Below the pieces are notes generated by a model. It had not been told where the DNA came from. It was given only the letters and a program-made list of their open reading frames with translations, and ran no database searches. 64,000 bases of DNA from Nesterenkonia sandarakina (GTDB lineage Bacteria; Actinomycetota; Actinomycetes; Actinomycetales; Micrococcaceae), in assembly GCF_003003175.1 (NCBI RefSeq), contig NZ_PVTY01000007.1, positions 1 through 64,000 of the forward strand. The letters are read 5' to 3'. How positions within the stretch are numbered: the stretch's first letter is position 1; each line of letters opens with the position of its first letter. This document shows, in pieces, positions 24,983-32,733 of the stretch. The position numbers and the translations under genes are program-made.

Positions 24983-26179
24983 GTGCGGCCACGTCTGCGA
25001 TCTGACCGCCTGTCTCCCCTGCTCGCCACTGCTGCCGTGAGCGCACTCACGGTCGGATGCTCGGCCCCTTCGGAGTCCGGGCCCCAGGCGGAGAACTCCT
25101 CGCCCACCCACCAGCGGTTGGCCGGGCCGACGCAGGCGCTCCCCGGGGACCGTCCGACCATCGGATTGAACCCCGACTGGGGCGTCGAGACGCTGGAGCA
25201 GTTCGCCACTACGACTGGCGTCACTCCCGGCGCCGCCGTGTCCTTCATCCACATGCCGTTCTCCGAGACCGATGCCGAGAACGTGCGCGACGCCGCCGAC
25301 CAGGTCGCCGGAATGGGCGGGGTGCTCATGCTCACTCTGGAGCCGCATGAGGGGCTCGAAGCCGTCACCGAGGAATCGATCGCCGAGCTGATCGATCTCC
25401 TCGTCGAGGTCAATGACGCCGAGGTGCCGGTCATGCTTCGCTTCGCCCACGAGATGAACGGGTCCTGGTACCCCTGGGGCATGCAGCCCGAGGCCTATAT
25501 CGACGCCTTCCGCGAGGTCGCCGCGGCGGTTCGCGAGCAGACCACGGGCACCGAGATGATCTGGGCGCCGAACTACGGCGGCGGGTATCCCTTCGTCGGC
25601 GGCCAGTACGCGCCCGAGCCCGGCACCACCGACTTTGAGCTGCTGGACACCGACGGCGATGGCGAGCTGACCCAGCTCGATGACCCCTACGATCCGTTCT
25701 ACCCCGGTGACGACGTCGTGGACTGGGTCGGGATGTCGCTCTATCACTGGGGCGACTCCCATCCGTGGGGCAGCAACGACCTGCCGGAGCCGGAGAAGTT
25801 CTCCGAACAGCTGCGCGGGACATACTCGGGGCTGGCAGGCGATGAGAGCATGCTCCCGGACTTCTACGAGCTGTACGCCGCGAATCGCGACAAGCCCCTT
25901 GCCATCCCGGAGACCGCCGCGTTCGTCACCGCTGACGCTGACCCGGATCTGGCCCTGGAGATCAAGCGGCAGTGGTGGCAGCAGATCTTCGCCGAAGACC
26001 TGCGCTCTGAGTTTCCCCAACTGCGTCTGATCAACTGGTTCAATTGGGACAAGCACGAACCTGAGGTCGACGGGCTGGTCCGCTGGTCGGTGAGCACCGA
26101 TCAGGACATCGCCGATGCCTTCCGTGAGGACCTTCCCGAATGGGTCGCTGAAGCCCACGATGTGAACCGGGCCGGATGA
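24983..26179 (+). CDS. Glycoside hydrolase family 26-like lipoprotein
   Basis: The 398-residue protein has a lipoprotein signal (TAAVSALTVGC), so it is tethered outside the membrane. The catalytic region matches GH26: HEMNGSWYPWG holds the acid/base Glu, and PLAIPETAAF holds the expected nucleophile Glu. Family members cut beta-mannans or mixed glucans. Residues 222-233 (DTDGDGELTQLD) form an EF-hand-like calcium loop inside a loop of the barrel, which is unusual. GTG at 24983 is chosen because GAGGAG lies 4-5 nt upstream; an earlier GTG at 24956 would lie in the terminator. The gene is monocistronic after rpf, and its substrate might be a wall or capsular glycan. Confidence 0.82.
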   Translation: MRPRLRSDRLSPLLATAAVSALTVGCSAPSESGPQAENSSPTHQRLAGPTQALPGDRPTIGLNPDWGVETLEQFATTTGVTPGAAVSFIHMPFSETDAENVRDAADQVAGMGGVLMLTLEPHEGLEAVTEESIAELIDLLVEVNDAEVPVMLRFAHEMNGSWYPWGMQPEAYIDAFREVAAAVREQTTGTEMIWAPNYGGGYPFVGGQYAPEPGTTDFELLDTDGDGELTQLDDPYDPFYPGDDVVDWVGMSLYHWGDSHPWGSNDLPEPEKFSEQLRGTYSGLAGDESMLPDFYELYAANRDKPLAIPETAAFVTADADPDLALEIKRQWWQQIFAEDLRSEFPQLRLINWFNWDKHEPEVDGLVRWSVSTDQDIADAFREDLPEWVAEAHDVNRAG

Positions 26180-26296
26180 CCTGGAGCATCAGATCACTCC
26201 GAGCTCCGGCCTGAGCTGAACCAGCCGATCCCGCTTCCGCGCCAGCTCACGGCCCCGACGAGTGACGATCACCGACGTCGCGCTCGAGGGGTAATC

Positions 26297-26341
26297 TCAC
26301 CCTGCGCGGGTGATGTGACGCATCGCACGGGTACGTAGGAT
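26297..26341 (+). promoter_or_regulatory. Inverted repeat and -10 before the amidotransferase gene
   Basis: TCACCC (26297-26302) and GGGTGA (26308-26313) form a perfect repeat, and a TAGGAT -10 follows at 26336-26341. The repeat could be an operator at the -35 or the tail terminator of the GH26 gene. Confidence 0.3.
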
Positions 26342-26397
26342 GAAGCTGCCGCGCGCCGTCGCGGTGTTCGGATCCGTCCCGATGGCAAGGAGACGAC

Positions 26398-27138
26398 ATG
26401 TGTCGCTGGCTGGCGTATTCAGGTTCCCCCGTACGGTTGGATGACCTGCTCTATAGACCCACCAACTCCCTGGTCATGCAGAGCAAACACTCGCGGCTGG
26501 GAGCCGAGACCACCAACGGCGACGGGTTCGGGGTCGGCTGGTACGGGGCGGGACCGACCCCGGGGGTCTTCCGCAGCACCGAGCCGGCCTGGCACGACCG
26601 CAATCTGCGCGAGCTCGCAGCGCAGGCCTCCGCCGGCCGCGTGTTCGCCCACATCCGGGCCACGACCGGTACGGCTGTCCAACAGACGAACTGCCACCCG
26701 TTCCGCCACGGTCGCTGGCTCTGGATGCACAACGGGCTGCTCACGGGCTTCCTGACCATGAAGCGTGACCTGGCCATGGCGGTCGATCCCAACCTGTATC
26801 CAGAGATCGAAGGCTCAACCGACTCCGAGCTGTTCTTCTACCTCGCGCTGACCTTCGGTCTGGAACAGGACCCCCGCACGGCCGTCGCCGAGGCGGTCGG
26901 CTTCATTGAGGACATCGCGACGCTCCGCGCTCAGTACCCGGACCACCCGATGCTCCAGGGACTCTCCGACGACACTCGGCTGGTGGTCTCCGAACCGTTG
27001 GGGGATCTCCGGGGCGCATGGCAGGAAGTGCCGGACGCGACCTGCGTCGTCGTCCACGGAGGCGAGGTGGAGCTCAACCCGTTTGTGCCCGCTGTACCGA
27101 GCGTCGCGGGCCGCCAAGACCGCGTCTCCACCGCCTGA
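26398..27138 (+). CDS. Class II glutamine amidotransferase (YafJ-like)
   Basis: The 246-residue protein starts MCRWLAYSGSPVRLDDLLYR. Cys2 becomes the N-terminal nucleophile of the Ntn-hydrolase fold after Met removal. TTNGDGFGVGWYG and FAHIRATTGTAVQQTNCHPF are family landmarks, as is HNG in WMHNGLLTGF. The protein is shorter than synthases of the PurF or AsnB type because there is no acceptor domain, so it is the stand-alone YafJ/EgtC group. EgtC removes gamma-glutamyl in ergothioneine synthesis, but no other egt gene is here, and a general gamma-glutamyl hydrolase role is as likely. AAGGAG lies 6 nt before the ATG. Confidence 0.85.
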   Translation: MCRWLAYSGSPVRLDDLLYRPTNSLVMQSKHSRLGAETTNGDGFGVGWYGAGPTPGVFRSTEPAWHDRNLRELAAQASAGRVFAHIRATTGTAVQQTNCHPFRHGRWLWMHNGLLTGFLTMKRDLAMAVDPNLYPEIEGSTDSELFFYLALTFGLEQDPRTAVAEAVGFIEDIATLRAQYPDHPMLQGLSDDTRLVVSEPLGDLRGAWQEVPDATCVVVHGGEVELNPFVPAVPSVAGRQDRVSTA

Positions 27139-27215
27139 ACCTGGGATGATGTATGGACCACTCAGGCGTCCACAACGGGGCGTCCATGCGTTCCCGCTTC
27201 GCTCGGAGGCACGTC

Positions 27216-27515
27216 ATGTCCAGGACCTTCCAACGCGTCATGGGTGTGGCCTTGCTGCTCGGTGCGGGTGCCCTGAGTCTGCCGGTGACGGCAGCCTTGT
27301 TGGACGGCTCTGCCGCCGAGAATTGGATCATTCCGGTGCAGGCGGGGGTCATGGCAGTCATCGGTGCGGTGTGTGGCCTGGCCCTGCCAGCCCTGGCGCC
27401 GACTGACGTCTCCACGGCCGTACGGGCGCTCATCGGCGCCGGGTGGGGCCTGATTGCGGGCACGGTCGGTGTATTCGTCTTCTGGTTCCTGCTAGGTGGG
27501 TTCGGGGGCACCTGA
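27216..27515 (+). CDS. Small membrane protein, 99 residues
   Basis: The protein has three hydrophobic segments (VALLLGAGALSLPVTAALL, VMAVIGAVCGLALPALA and GWGLIAGTVGVFVFWFLLGG) and no soluble domain. ATG 27216 is preceded by GGAGG with 6-nt spacing, a strong initiation signal; earlier in-frame starts lack one. I do not recognise the family. The 254 nt after it are non-coding and hold a hairpin GCGCCG/CGGCGC near 27655-27672. Confidence 0.65.
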   Translation: MSRTFQRVMGVALLLGAGALSLPVTAALLDGSAAENWIIPVQAGVMAVIGAVCGLALPALAPTDVSTAVRALIGAGWGLIAGTVGVFVFWFLLGGFGGT

Positions 27516-27770
27516 CCGCTGGCTCACGCTTCAAAGACGCCGAGTTCTGCACGGCGCCGAAGTCGGCGGAGAGGGCAGAGCGCTACCGCCGATAACGGAG
27601 CTTCGTCAACGAACCGGTCGCAGGGAGTGGCCCCCTGCGCCGACACGTCCCCTGGCGCCGCATCTTCGGCGCAGACGGGGCGGCACCCTGAGACCTCGAG
27701 GCGGCTCGTGGGCCACAATGGCACGAGTAGCACCGCTGGCTATCGAGATTCGGCCGAGAAGGGACGCCTG

Positions 27771-30128
27771 ATGACTCGCTCCAACCCTCCCGTGGATGAA
27801 GCCGACGAGAACGATCTCGAGATCGGCAAGCCCAAGGAGTGGGCCGCCGGAATTCCGGGCGTCTATCACTCGATGCAGCCGGCGCTCAAGCACATGGGCA
27901 TCGAGCGCAGCGCGCGGACGCTGCTGGCGATGAATCAGAAACAGGGATTCGACTGTATGAGCTGCGCCTGGCCGGACCCCAGCGGTCACCGGAGCACGTT
28001 CGAGTACTGCGAGAACGGGGCCAAAGCGGTCACCTGGGAAGCCACGCCGGTGACAGTCGCCTCAGACTTCTGGGCCGAACATCCGATCAGCGAGCTGCGC
28101 GGCCGCTCCGAGTACTGGCTGGGAATGCAGGGCCGGCTCACTGAGCCCGTGTACAAGGCTGCGGGTGATACCCACTATCGTCCGATCGACTGGGACACCG
28201 CGATCAACCTCGTCTCAGAGAAGCTCAAAGGACTCTCCTCCCCTGACGAGGCTGCCTTCTATACCAGCGGCCGCGCCTCGAACGAGGCGGCGTTCATCTA
28301 CCAGCTGTTCATCCGCGGATTCGGCACCAACAACATGCCCGACTGCTCAAATATGTGCCACGAATCGTCCGGCGTCGCGATGGGCGAGACCATCGGCGTC
28401 GGCAAGGCAACGGTCGCCTACGACGATTTCCTCACCTGCGATCTGATGATCCTGATAGGCCAGAACCCCGGAACGAACCATCCGCGCATGCTCAGCGCCA
28501 TGGAGAAGCAGAAGGAGAACGGCGGTCAGATCGTCGCGGTCAACCCCCTGCCCGAGGCAGGTCTGCGCCGGTTCAAGAACCCACAGAAGCCTCGGGGCAT
28601 TCTCGGGCGAGGCACCGATCTGGCTGATCAGTTCCTGAAGATCAGAGCAGGCGGCGACATGGCGCTGCTGCAAGCGGTCTCCAAGCGGGTGCTTGAGGCT
28701 GAGGAAAGAACCCCCGGCCGCGTGCTTGATCAGGAGTTCATCGCCCAGCACTGTGCGGGGCTCGTCGAGCTGCGTGAACACCTGTCTCACCTGGAGGAGC
28801 AGACCGTCCTGGACGCGACGGGACTGCGTTCCGAAGAGATCGATGAGCTGACCGATCGCTATATCAACGCTGACTCGGTGATCATCACCTGGGCGATGGG
28901 CGTCACGCAGCAGAAGAACGGTGTCGGGACGATCAAGGAGATCATCAATCTGCTCCTCCTGCGGGGCAACTTCGGCCGACCAGGAGCCGGTGCATCACCG
29001 ATTCGCGGGCACTCCAACGTCCAGGGTGACCGCACCATGGGAATCTGGGAACAGATGCCGGCGTCCTTCCTCGATGCGCTCGGGCGTGAGTTCTCGTTCG
29101 AACCTCCCCGCGAGCACGGGGTCGACTCGGTGGCCGCGGTGCGCGGAATGCGGGACGGTGACATCAGGTTCTTCCTCTCCCTGGGCGGCAATTTTGCGGC
29201 CGCAATGTCTGACACCGCGGCCACGGAGGCGGCGATGCAGAACCTTGAGATGAACGTGCAGATCTCCACGAAGCTGAATCGATCCCACACCGTGGTCGGC
29301 CAGGAGGCTCTCATCCTGCCGACGCTGGGCCGCACCGAGATCGATGTCCAGGCGTCTGGCCCGCAGTTCGTCTCCGTGGAGGACACGGTCAGCGCGGTCC
29401 ATTCCTCCGAAGGCCGGGTCGAACCGGTGGCGCCCGGCCTGCTCTCAGAGGTCGCCATCGTCAGCCGGATCGCCCAGGCGACCCTGGGCCCCAGGATTGC
29501 AGCTGACTGGCAGGGGTTTGAAGATGACTACGATCTCATCCGCGAGCACATCTCCCATGTGGTGCCGGGCTGTGAGCACTACAATCAGCGGATCCGGGAG
29601 AAGGACGGCTTCCTGCTGGCCAACGGGCCGCGTGACTCCCGCACGTTCAACACGCCAAGTGGCAGAGCGAGGATGACCGTGAATGAGTTGGACCCGATGG
29701 ACTGTCCGTCCGGTCGACTGATTCTGCAGACCATGCGCTCCCATGACCAGTTCAACACCACCATCTACGGCTACAACGATCGGTACCGCGGGATCAAGAA
29801 GGGCCGACACGTGATCCTCGTGAACCCCGAGGACCTGGCTCTGCTCGGCTTCCGGGATGGTGATCTGGTGGATGTGCACGGCGAGTACCTGGACGGCAAA
29901 GACCGGGTGCTGAGAGGATTCCGTGCCGTGTCCTACCCCACGGCCCGTGGCTGCGCCGCTGTCTATTACCCGGAGGGCAATGTTCTGGTGCCGCTGGATG
30001 ACACCGTGCAGGGCAGCAACACCCCGGTATCGAAAGGGATCATCATCCGGTTGGAGCGCGCGACGAACGGTCCCGCCGGAGGCAGCAGCGAGGAGAACAA
30101 GCACGACAACATGCCTGAGACGGTCTGA
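27771..30128 (+). CDS. FdhF/YdeP family molybdopterin oxidoreductase
   Basis: A 785-residue molybdenum (bis-MGD) enzyme of the FdhF/YdeP group, related to formate dehydrogenase alpha subunits. FDCMSCAWPDP replaces the usual 4Fe-4S Cys motif. GRASNEAAFIYQLFIRGFGT and NCHESS-like SNMCHESSGVAMG mark the MGD site; the Cys could ligate molybdenum. The C-terminal MopB domain has TPSGRARM and LRSHDQFNTT-like QTMRSHDQFNTTIYGYNDRY. ATG 27771 follows GAAGGGA. It needs FdhD-like maturation, not seen here. Formate is a reasonable substrate because a formamidase operon converges on it downstream. YdeP itself has been linked to acid resistance, so other substrates are possible. Confidence 0.85.
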   Translation: MTRSNPPVDEADENDLEIGKPKEWAAGIPGVYHSMQPALKHMGIERSARTLLAMNQKQGFDCMSCAWPDPSGHRSTFEYCENGAKAVTWEATPVTVASDFWAEHPISELRGRSEYWLGMQGRLTEPVYKAAGDTHYRPIDWDTAINLVSEKLKGLSSPDEAAFYTSGRASNEAAFIYQLFIRGFGTNNMPDCSNMCHESSGVAMGETIGVGKATVAYDDFLTCDLMILIGQNPGTNHPRMLSAMEKQKENGGQIVAVNPLPEAGLRRFKNPQKPRGILGRGTDLADQFLKIRAGGDMALLQAVSKRVLEAEERTPGRVLDQEFIAQHCAGLVELREHLSHLEEQTVLDATGLRSEEIDELTDRYINADSVIITWAMGVTQQKNGVGTIKEIINLLLLRGNFGRPGAGASPIRGHSNVQGDRTMGIWEQMPASFLDALGREFSFEPPREHGVDSVAAVRGMRDGDIRFFLSLGGNFAAAMSDTAATEAAMQNLEMNVQISTKLNRSHTVVGQEALILPTLGRTEIDVQASGPQFVSVEDTVSAVHSSEGRVEPVAPGLLSEVAIVSRIAQATLGPRIAADWQGFEDDYDLIREHISHVVPGCEHYNQRIREKDGFLLANGPRDSRTFNTPSGRARMTVNELDPMDCPSGRLILQTMRSHDQFNTTIYGYNDRYRGIKKGRHVILVNPEDLALLGFRDGDLVDVHGEYLDGKDRVLRGFRAVSYPTARGCAAVYYPEGNVLVPLDDTVQGSNTPVSKGIIIRLERATNGPAGGSSEENKHDNMPETV

Positions 30129-30312
30129 CTGCCGAACTGCGATCCACAGCCCGGGCTTTTTCTCGGTGCCCACGCGAACGCCACGCGTGCCGAACGCTCA
30201 CCGACTATGAGCAGCTGGATCTGCCGCACCCCTCGCCTGGGTGAACGCCCCCGCCGGCTCGTCGAAGAGCTCTGCACTCACAGGGGCGCTCACCCATGCA
30301 CCTCAGGAAGGG

Positions 30313-31572
30313 CTACTTCTGATTGGCTGCACTGGGTGCACCGATCCCCGGGTCGATCTGTACGGGACCCGACGCGGACGGACGAACGTCGAAGTCGAAG
30401 ATCGCGGTCGGCAGATACACCGTTGAACACGAGTTCGGAATATCGACGACGCCCGAGAGCCGCCCTTCAATCGGCGCCGCGCCGAGCAGCAGGTACGCCT
30501 GCTCCGGGCTGTAGCCGAACTTCGTCAGGTAGTCGATGGCGTGCAGACATGCTCGCTGGTAGGACAGGTGGGAGTCGAGATACCGCTGTTCACCGTCGAG
30601 AGTCACGGAGGTGCCGGAGAAGGCCAGCCACTCGCTGTATTGCGGATCGACGTTGCCGGGCATGAAGATCGCATTCTCTGAGACGCCGTAGGTCTCCATA
30701 CCCCCCTTGATCACATCGACCCGGAGGTCGACGAAGCCACCCATCTCGATGGCCCCGCAGAACGTGATCTCGCCGTCGCCCTGGGAGAAGTGCAGGTCAC
30801 CGAGAGACAGGTTCGCACCGTCGACGAACACCGGATAGAAGACCCGACTCCCCTTGGTGAGGTTCTTGATGTCCTGATTTCCCCCGTTCTCGCGGGGTGG
30901 TGCGGTACGGGCCGCCTCGGAGCCGACTCTGTCCCACTCACCGTGATCAAGCCCACCGAGGACCGCATGCTCAGACTCGGGAGGAAGCGCGAGCGGAGGC
31001 ACCCGGTCTGGGTCAGTGCCGATCAGTGCCCCCTCGCGAGCATTCCATTTCGCGAGCAGCTCCGCTGAGGGCGCGGTACCCATCAGTCCTGGATGGACGA
31101 TGCCGGTGAAGGAGACACCTGGGACGTGCCGCGAGGTGGCGGTCTGACCCGAGAAGTCCCACACTGCCTTATAGGCGTCGGGGAACTGTTCGGTGAGGAA
31201 CCCACCCCCATTATTCGTTGAGAAGATGCCGGTGTAGCCCCAGCCTTGACCGGCGAGCGGGCCCTCGTCTTCCTGCGGAATCGGACCGACGTCCAGAATG
31301 TCCACGATCAGCAGGTCTCCGGGCTTCACCCCCTCGACGTGGAACGGTCCGCTCAACACGTGGACCGTGAGCAACGGGGCATTGAGGATGTCCTCCGCGG
31401 AATCGTTGTTCTCGATGGCACCGTCGAACCATTCTCGGCAGTCCACCCGGAAACTTTCGCCGGGCTTCACCGTCGCCACGGGCGGAATCTCGGGGTGCCA
31501 GCGGTTGTGGCCGAGCTTCTCCTGGTCGCCGAACTTCTTGGAGGAATCTAGCTTGAACAGATTTTTGGGCAT
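30313..31572 (-). CDS. fmdA: Formamidase (FmdA/AmdA family)
   Basis: The 419-residue protein matches acetamidase/formamidase enzymes, which hydrolyse formamide to formate and ammonia. The N-terminal PKNLFKLDSSKKFGDQEKLG, the stretch WGYTGIFSTNNGGGFL and GGFVDLRVDVIKGGMETYGV, and the C-terminal YLLLGAAPIEGRLSGVVDIP are characteristic. ATG 31572 has AGGAG about 10 nt upstream; a longer frame to 31599 lacks support. It is the last gene of the amiS-fmdB-fmdA operon, 68 nt after fmdB. Acetamide or other short amides are possible alternative substrates. Confidence 0.92.
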   Translation of the reverse strand: MPKNLFKLDSSKKFGDQEKLGHNRWHPEIPPVATVKPGESFRVDCREWFDGAIENNDSAEDILNAPLLTVHVLSGPFHVEGVKPGDLLIVDILDVGPIPQEDEGPLAGQGWGYTGIFSTNNGGGFLTEQFPDAYKAVWDFSGQTATSRHVPGVSFTGIVHPGLMGTAPSAELLAKWNAREGALIGTDPDRVPPLALPPESEHAVLGGLDHGEWDRVGSEAARTAPPRENGGNQDIKNLTKGSRVFYPVFVDGANLSLGDLHFSQGDGEITFCGAIEMGGFVDLRVDVIKGGMETYGVSENAIFMPGNVDPQYSEWLAFSGTSVTLDGEQRYLDSHLSYQRACLHAIDYLTKFGYSPEQAYLLLGAAPIEGRLSGVVDIPNSCSTVYLPTAIFDFDVRPSASGPVQIDPGIGAPSAANQK

Positions 31573-31640
31573 CTCTACTTCTCCTTCTGAATTCAACACT
31601 GCCTGTGGTCACGTCAAATGTCGGGCAGAAGAACCTCCGT

Positions 31641-31925
31641 TCAGGTCCGCGGGAGCTTCGCGTGACGCGGGTCCCGAGTGACCCGGGCCGGCCGTCCGGC
31701 TTGCTGGGGCAGCCTGGTCACAACTTCAGGCTCGTGTGCGCTTCGCAGGGAAGCCTCTGCGGCTTTGAACGCCGGACTACCTGCTCGGGACAGATTCACC
31801 GAGGTGATGAGCCGGACGGCCGATGCCTCGCAATATTGGCAGCGGCGCTGCCGCGGAACGTCGTCCATCGAATAAGAGGCGTCGAACCTGCAACCGTGCT
31901 CGCACTTGAAGCTGTAGACCGGCAT
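31641..31925 (-). CDS. fmdB: FmdB family zinc ribbon protein
   Basis: A 94-residue protein starting MPVYSFKCEHGCRFDASYSM with a second pair in RRCQYCEA. The Cys spacing is C-x3-C...C-x2-C, so the first pair is looser than the usual C-x2-C, which still fits the FmdB zinc ribbon. The last 40 residues are a basic tail (SLRSAHEPEVVTRLPQQAGR) longer than in many homologues. FmdB is thought to act as a regulator or chaperone of amidase operons, but its mechanism is not known. GGTGAGG lies upstream of the ATG. Confidence 0.82.
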   Translation of the reverse strand: MPVYSFKCEHGCRFDASYSMDDVPRQRRCQYCEASAVRLITSVNLSRAGSPAFKAAEASLRSAHEPEVVTRLPQQAGRPARVTRDPRHAKLPRT

Positions 31926-31973
31926 ATGGCCTCACCATCCTGTTGCTGTCGGGCCCTCGAAGGGGCGTTTCTT

Positions 31974-32606
31974 TCAGGTCGACGCATCCACCGTGTTCTT
32001 GTCGCGCGAGATGCTGGTTCTCTTCGGCGCGCCGAGGAGCCAGGCGAGGACGAACAGTCCGACTGCCAGCGCCGCGCCGATCAGGGCTGATCCATCGCCG
32101 CTCGGGTAGTTCTGTGTCAGCAGCAGGAACGACGGGATCGCCCCGGTGAAGATGCCGAGGAACACGGTGAACCAGCCGGTACGTCGCTGGATGCTTTCTC
32201 TGCCGAGGCCGAGCAGCACGAAGAACATGGACCAGAGCACTGCCCAGGAGAACCAGATGACACCGAACAACGGGTCATCGATCAGAGTGAAATGAAGGGT
32301 GCCGTAGACCACGGCACATGCTGCGACAAAGAGCGAGAACCAACCCAGACCTTCGCCGGGTGCACCGGTCAGGAGGTTCCACGCAACGTAGAGGTAGGTG
32401 AATCCGAAGAGGAACAGCCCTGATGCGCCGAGTATGACCCCGGGGTCACCGTCGGACTGTGTGAGGATGATCGTCGGAAACACCACCTGCATCGCTCCGA
32501 CGAACAGGTTCATGGCTGCGGCGGCTTTACCAGGAACGACACCCAGCAGCATCAGTCCGTTGATGACCAGGACCGCACCGACATAGAGCAGACCCACACT
32601 ACCCAT
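31974..32606 (-). CDS. amiS: AmiS/UreI family amide channel
   Basis: A 210-residue membrane protein with six or seven hydrophobic segments. MGSVGLLYVGAVLVINGLML and LLGVVPGKAAAAMNLFVGA open the AmiS/UreI fold. AmiS proteins are channels for short amides or urea across the inner membrane. It is the first gene of the operon with fmdB and fmdA, which fits uptake of formamide. The promoter is well formed. A short basic tail (PKRTSISRDKN) ends the protein. Confidence 0.88.
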   Translation of the reverse strand: MGSVGLLYVGAVLVINGLMLLGVVPGKAAAAMNLFVGAMQVVFPTIILTQSDGDPGVILGASGLFLFGFTYLYVAWNLLTGAPGEGLGWFSLFVAACAVVYGTLHFTLIDDPLFGVIWFSWAVLWSMFFVLLGLGRESIQRRTGWFTVFLGIFTGAIPSFLLLTQNYPSGDGSALIGAALAVGLFVLAWLLGAPKRTSISRDKNTVDAST

Positions 32607-32640
32607 GATCGCCTCCCCGCGATGCTGAGAAAAGCGGCTT

Positions 32641-32669
32641 ATAATACCAGTCTGTCTTCTGATCAGGAA
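32641..32669 (-). promoter_or_regulatory. Promoter of the amiS-fmdB-fmdA operon
   Basis: On the minus strand TTCCTG (32669-32664), 17 nt, TATTAT (32646-32641). The -10 is close to consensus and the start point lies about 25 nt before the amiS ATG. Confidence 0.6.
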
Positions 32670-32733
32670 ATTGTCGAGGCCTTTTCTGGCTCAGAGCGCA
32701 AACCACTGGGGCCTGAGGGTTCGTCGATCCGGT

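Noticed and set aside
30147-30163. AGCCCGGGCTTTTT after the FdhF/YdeP gene as an intrinsic terminator
   Set aside because: The palindrome has no loop once paired and the stem would be too short, so I do not call it.
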